In this document: positions 26,291 through 27,183 of the stretch, one piece after another
Numbering within the stretch: the stretch's first letter is position 1
Layout: the number at the start of each line of letters is the position of its first letter
Assembly (NCBI GenBank): GCA_902462325.1
Contig: CABQBF010000018.1
Location: forward strand, 1 to 27,183
Source: an uncultured Peptococcaceae bacterium
GTDB taxonomy: Bacteria > Bacillota > Peptococcia > Peptococcales > Peptococcaceae
Length of the DNA: 27,183 nt
Direction of reading: 5' to 3'
Notes under the pieces: generated by a model
Database searches by the model: none
What the model was told of the DNA's origin: nothing
The model's input: only the letters and a program-made list of their open reading frames with translations
Translations under genes and position numbers: made by a program

Positions 26291-26387
26291 AAAAATCACT
26301 CCTTTTTGTGTATCTAGCCATGATAAAAATCTCTACAGATTGGATTATTTTAATCATTGCTAATAGTTTATATTTCTTCTTATCTTT

Positions 26388-26416
26388 ATAATATATAAAA
26401 TATATTTATTTGTCAA
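26388..26416 (-). promoter_or_regulatory. Strong promoter of the phosphodiesterase pair
   Basis: On the minus strand a perfect TTGACA (26411-26416) with an ideal 17-nt spacer precedes TATTAT (26388-26393). The leader to paralog B is about 90 nt and AT-rich. Confidence 0.8.
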
Positions 26417-26472
26417 ATAACATTATCGTCTTATTTTTATTCTTTCTTATAACAAAATGGCATAAAAGAACA

Positions 26473-26517
26473 CCGGTTTCGAAAACATTAAAAACATCTA
26501 ATGTTTTACGAAACCGG
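26473..26517 (-). terminator. Intrinsic terminator of the LysR remnant
   Basis: CCGGTTTCG (26473-26481) pairs with CGAAACCGG (26509-26517). After small bulges AAACATTA (26483-26490) pairs with TAATGTTT (26499-26506). A U-rich tail (TGTTCTTTTATG) follows on the minus strand. Confidence 0.8.
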
Positions 26518-26548
26518 CTCTACTAAACATAACAATATCTATATGATT

Positions 26549-27046
26549 TTAAACCGCCAACACATTTTGCAGCGTTCGTTTAAATAATCGCAAAAAAACG
26601 TCGTCCAAAACTCCTTCCTCCATAGCTTGCCTGTTATAAACAAAACCAAATGTAACGGTCTGCTGCGGCATAAATTTCATAAAACAGACTTCTTCTGGCT
26701 GAAACAGCTTTTCTGCAATGCATTGCGGTAATAATACGCAGGCATTTTCATTTTTTAAAATTGTGGCACGAACTAAATCTAAATTAACTGTATATAAATT
26801 ATATTTACTTCCCTGCATATAATGCATATGTTTTTTTGAAAAACCCAATCCAATCAACATTCCCGGCTGCAACATATCTTCTGTAAGAATTTGAAAATCT
26901 TCATACCCAGATTCCTTATTCATGCAGCAAATTACAGGTGATTGATAGACAGTTTCTACTTTCCAACTATCTGGTATATTAGCTATACCACTTGCATCAA
27001 ATCCCAATAAACCAAACATTCGCTTATTCTCCAAAATAAGTGGAAA
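26549..27046 (-). pseudogene. LysR-type regulator, C-terminal effector-domain fragment only
   Basis: About 165 codons remain. The reading frame enters as FPLILENKRMFGLLGFD and runs through DLVRATILKNENACVLLPQC to LFKRTLQNVLAV. This looks like the second half of a LysR-family effector-binding domain, especially the pattern around the ENACVLLPQ stretch. The winged-helix DNA-binding domain and about half of the effector domain are missing. No start codon with a ribosome site is present; the first usable codon is an internal TTG. The cut coincides with an insertion-sequence-like end at 27047. As read, it cannot bind DNA. The family call is by pattern only. Confidence 0.6.
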
Positions 27047-27183
27047 GGTTCTGTTAAGTTGAAATATATAGTCAACCGCTCAAACATAGGATATACTAGA
27101 GTAAAGGGCATTACCAAAAATCTCCCACGAAAGGAGCGGTCGTCATGCGTAATTTTGCATCAATATACTTTTGAAAAAATCAT
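27047..27183 (+). mobile_element. Probable insertion-sequence end (IS6-like terminus), partial
   Basis: The stretch begins GGTTCTGTTAAGTTGAAAT, close to the remembered left terminus of IS6/IS431-type elements (GGTTCTGTTGCAAAGTTGAA). A plus-strand leader, an AAAGGAG ribosome site and an ATG at 27145 follow. That frame stops after 9 codons (TGA at 27172), so the transposase start is either frameshifted here or different. The element runs off the right edge, so its other end and any target duplication cannot be checked. Confidence 0.45.

Noticed and set aside
1..27183. CRISPR arrays, rRNA and tRNA genes
   Set aside because: No regularly spaced repeats were noticed, and no tRNA or rRNA signature stood out by eye on either strand; a covariance search was not possible here.

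Overview
The window looks like a chromosomal segment of a low-to-mid GC member of the Firmicutes. The gene order radA-disA-yacL-ispD-ispF-gltX, followed by a Cys T-box unit with cysE-cysS, is typical of that phylum. The gene styles and the SLC13-type carboxylate/anion carrier would fit the Negativicutes (Acidaminococcaceae, for example a Phascolarctobacterium-like gut anaerobe). This placement is an inference from gene content, not a measurement. Nearly every gene is on the minus strand; the exceptions are queA, the recombinase remnant at the left edge and the possible insertion-sequence end at the right edge.

Left part (1-5906). A decayed large serine recombinase (1-462) marks an old mobile-element scar. 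A secreted amidohydrolase of the YtcJ type (565-2634) follows, with a strong promoter and a leader of about 250 nt. Next is a two-gene unit: a stand-alone EAL-domain c-di-GMP phosphodiesterase and, downstream of it, a PLP aminotransferase broken by both a frameshift and an amber codon. An intergenic stretch of about 720 bases with a long inverted repeat leads to queA.

Central part (5907-17132). queA is convergent with the cysteine unit. That unit has a promoter, a T-box leader with a TGC (Cys) specifier, a small membrane-protein gene whose start codon and body are out of frame, cysE and cysS. Upstream of it a long minus-strand housekeeping cluster runs radA > disA > yacL > a 24-codon leader ORF > ispD > ispF > gltX > GNAT acetyltransferase. 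Tight junctions (TAA|ATG, ATGA, TAATG) point to translational coupling. It covers DNA repair and c-di-AMP signalling, a membrane PIN-TRAM protein, MEP-pathway isoprenoid synthesis and Glu-tRNA charging.

Right part (17368-27183). This accessory stretch is bounded by clear intrinsic terminators. It holds a frameshifted small membrane protein, a DASS/SLC13 carrier, a three-gene cassette (unknown 321-aa protein, zinc-ribbon protein, ABC ATPase without a permease), two tandem alkaline-phosphatase-superfamily phosphodiesterases that differ at a probable metal ligand, and a LysR-type regulator cut off at its N-terminal side by what looks like an insertion-sequence end.

The best candidates for something undescribed are the three-gene ABC cassette, the diverged phosphodiesterase pair, the Cys T-box-controlled small membrane protein and the short ORF coupled to ispD. 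Several genes (recombinase, aminotransferase, two small membrane proteins, LysR) carry lesions, so the flanks are decaying while the core is intact.
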